A DNA stretch of 5,077 nucleotides. Source: Patescibacteria group bacterium. GTDB taxonomy: Bacteria > Patescibacteriota > Minisyncoccia > Phycocordibacterales > DATDWN01. The notes beneath the pieces were generated by a model. It worked only from the letters and a program-made list of their open reading frames with translations. It had not been told where the DNA came from and made no database searches. Position numbers and translations under genes: made by a program. Below, in pieces: positions 4,439 through 5,077 of this stretch (positions are counted from its first letter, which is position 1; every line of letters starts with the position of its first letter). The stretch spans positions 1 to 5,077 of the forward strand of contig JAUPVY010000047.1 in assembly GCA_030916785.1 (NCBI GenBank), given 5' to 3'.

Positions 4439-5023
4439 TTAAATAATATCCATTGTGTCAATCCACTCTTTTATTTCAGCATAGTTCTCATTTATCAACT
4501 CAATATCTGTCATTGTTTCTAGTATTTCACATCTAAAAAGGTTTCCATCATAGCCAGAGCCAGCCTTTGTCCAAAATACAGAAGATAAACATCTTAGGTT
4601 GTTGGCTTTTTCGGAAGAATCATACCAGTCATAAATCTTCTGGTTTTCTTCTTGGTTAGAAGTTAGAACATTATCCTCTCGACCATTCATTAACTCCTTT
4701 AATTTTTTAAAATCGTTTATTTTTTCTTCTTTTATTTTATTTAAAGCATCTTCAGCGCAGTTGGTATATGCATTATTAGACATACTGTAATCGCACCCAC
4801 TTTTTAAAAGGTAATCTTGAACTGGTCCCATGTTTAGAGTTGATTCTTCAGTAATCTCTTCTGTATTATTTGGCGTGTATTCTGTATCATTATCAATCAG
4901 TCGAAAAGACGATTCTTCTTCAATATCTAACTTGCTTTTATTTATTGATAATACATATAACGATAAAAAGACCGTAGAAGTAAGGAGAATTAAGCAAATT
5001 ATTTTTAGGTTACCCATAGACAT
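4439..5023 (-). CDS. LprI-like (DUF1311) anchored protein, 194 aa
   Basis: An N-terminal helix (about residues 5-27) acts as a signal anchor. A low-complexity acidic, Thr/Asn-rich linker follows (about 33-62, for example DNDTEYTPNNTEEITEES), then a domain matching the DUF1311/LprI N-terminal pattern: C77-x11-C89 with ALNKI shortly after, an NQKIYDWYDSSEKANNLRC segment ending in C145, a glycine-rich AGSGYDG, and C165 in FRCEILETMTDIEL. The family pattern is C-x(about 11)-C, LN, QxxWxxYRxxxC, GG and C-xx-LT-xx-R-xxEL, so all four cysteines fit and two disulfides are likely. Mycobacterium tuberculosis LprI, which contains this domain, inhibits lysozyme; whether this one does is inference. ATG 5017 (residue 3) is an alternative start, five bases after a TATATA. 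It is the first gene of a two-gene operon. Confidence 0.8.
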   Translation of the reverse strand: MSMGNLKIICLILLTSTVFLSLYVLSINKSKLDIEEESSFRLIDNDTEYTPNNTEEITEESTLNMGPVQDYLLKSGCDYSMSNNAYTNCAEDALNKIKEEKINDFKKLKELMNGREDNVLTSNQEENQKIYDWYDSSEKANNLRCLSSVFWTKAGSGYDGNLFRCEILETMTDIELINENYAEIKEWIDTMDII

Positions 5024-5028
5024 ATATA
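5023..5028 (-). promoter_or_regulatory. Possible -10 of the LprI-like operon
   Basis: TATATA on the minus strand overlaps the first ATG (5023-5021) and ends five bases before the second ATG (5017-5015). If used, it would make the second ATG the true start of a leaderless message. The region is AT-rich and no -35 is convincing, so this is weak. Confidence 0.3.
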
Positions 5029-5060
5029 CAGTTTACATACTTATTTACTTTTCACCAAAT

Positions 5061-5075
5061 GTAAAGTAAAGTAAA
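5061..5075. repeat. Three tandem GTAAA units at the right edge
   Basis: GTAAA is repeated three times directly and runs to the end of the window with GA. It lies upstream of the LprI-like gene. It may be chance in AT-rich sequence or the edge of a longer tandem array. Confidence 0.35.
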
Positions 5076-5077
5076 GA

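Noticed and set aside
1..5077. CRISPR array, transposase, integrase, toxin-antitoxin pair, rRNA or tRNA
   Set aside because: None seen: no regularly spaced repeats, no transposase or recombinase motif, no RNA gene signature.

Overview
The window is 5,077 bp of bacterial chromosome, mostly AT-rich, with short intergenic gaps, weak or absent Shine-Dalgarno sequences, TGA used as a stop (genetic code 11), and small membrane-anchored or unrecognised proteins. This would fit a small-genome lineage such as Patescibacteria/CPR, but no rRNA, tRNA or marker gene is present, so the assignment is an inference.

Layout. 1-30 (-): first codons of a gene running off the left edge, with a -10 box six bases before its ATG. 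31-210: two hairpins and the first copy (A) of a recurring hairpin-plus-tail element. 211-528 (-): 105-aa unrecognised protein with a good intrinsic terminator. 529-858: divergent spacer holding the minus-gene promoter, element B, a near-consensus plus-strand promoter, and a 22-bp hairpin in the transcribed leader. 859-2607 (+): 582-aa membrane protein with three N-terminal helices, PepSY-like repeats and a C-terminal OB-fold-like segment, closed by a strong terminator. 2608-2988: non-coding spacer with element C and a possible 32-codon ORF. 2989-3210 (-): 73-aa zinc-ribbon protein, divergent from 3301-4143 (+), an SppA-type signal peptide peptidase. 4150-4428 and 4439-5023 (-): a two-gene operon converging on sppA. 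Its first gene is an LprI-like (DUF1311) anchored protein with four cysteines, and its second is a small anchored protein with two cysteines.

How the genes relate. Four of the products (582-aa protein, SppA, LprI-like protein, 92-aa protein) are predicted to be membrane-anchored with domains outside the membrane, so the window leans toward cell-envelope functions. No single pathway joins them. The 582-aa gene has higher GC and a long structured leader, whereas several AT-rich neighbours look leaderless, with -10 hexamers 5-6 bases before the ATG.

Points most worth follow-up: the three A6-hairpin-T6 elements with a related downstream tail, the 22-bp leader hairpin whose few imperfect positions are G-U wobbles, the shared leaderless promoter geometry, and the LprI-like two-gene operon.
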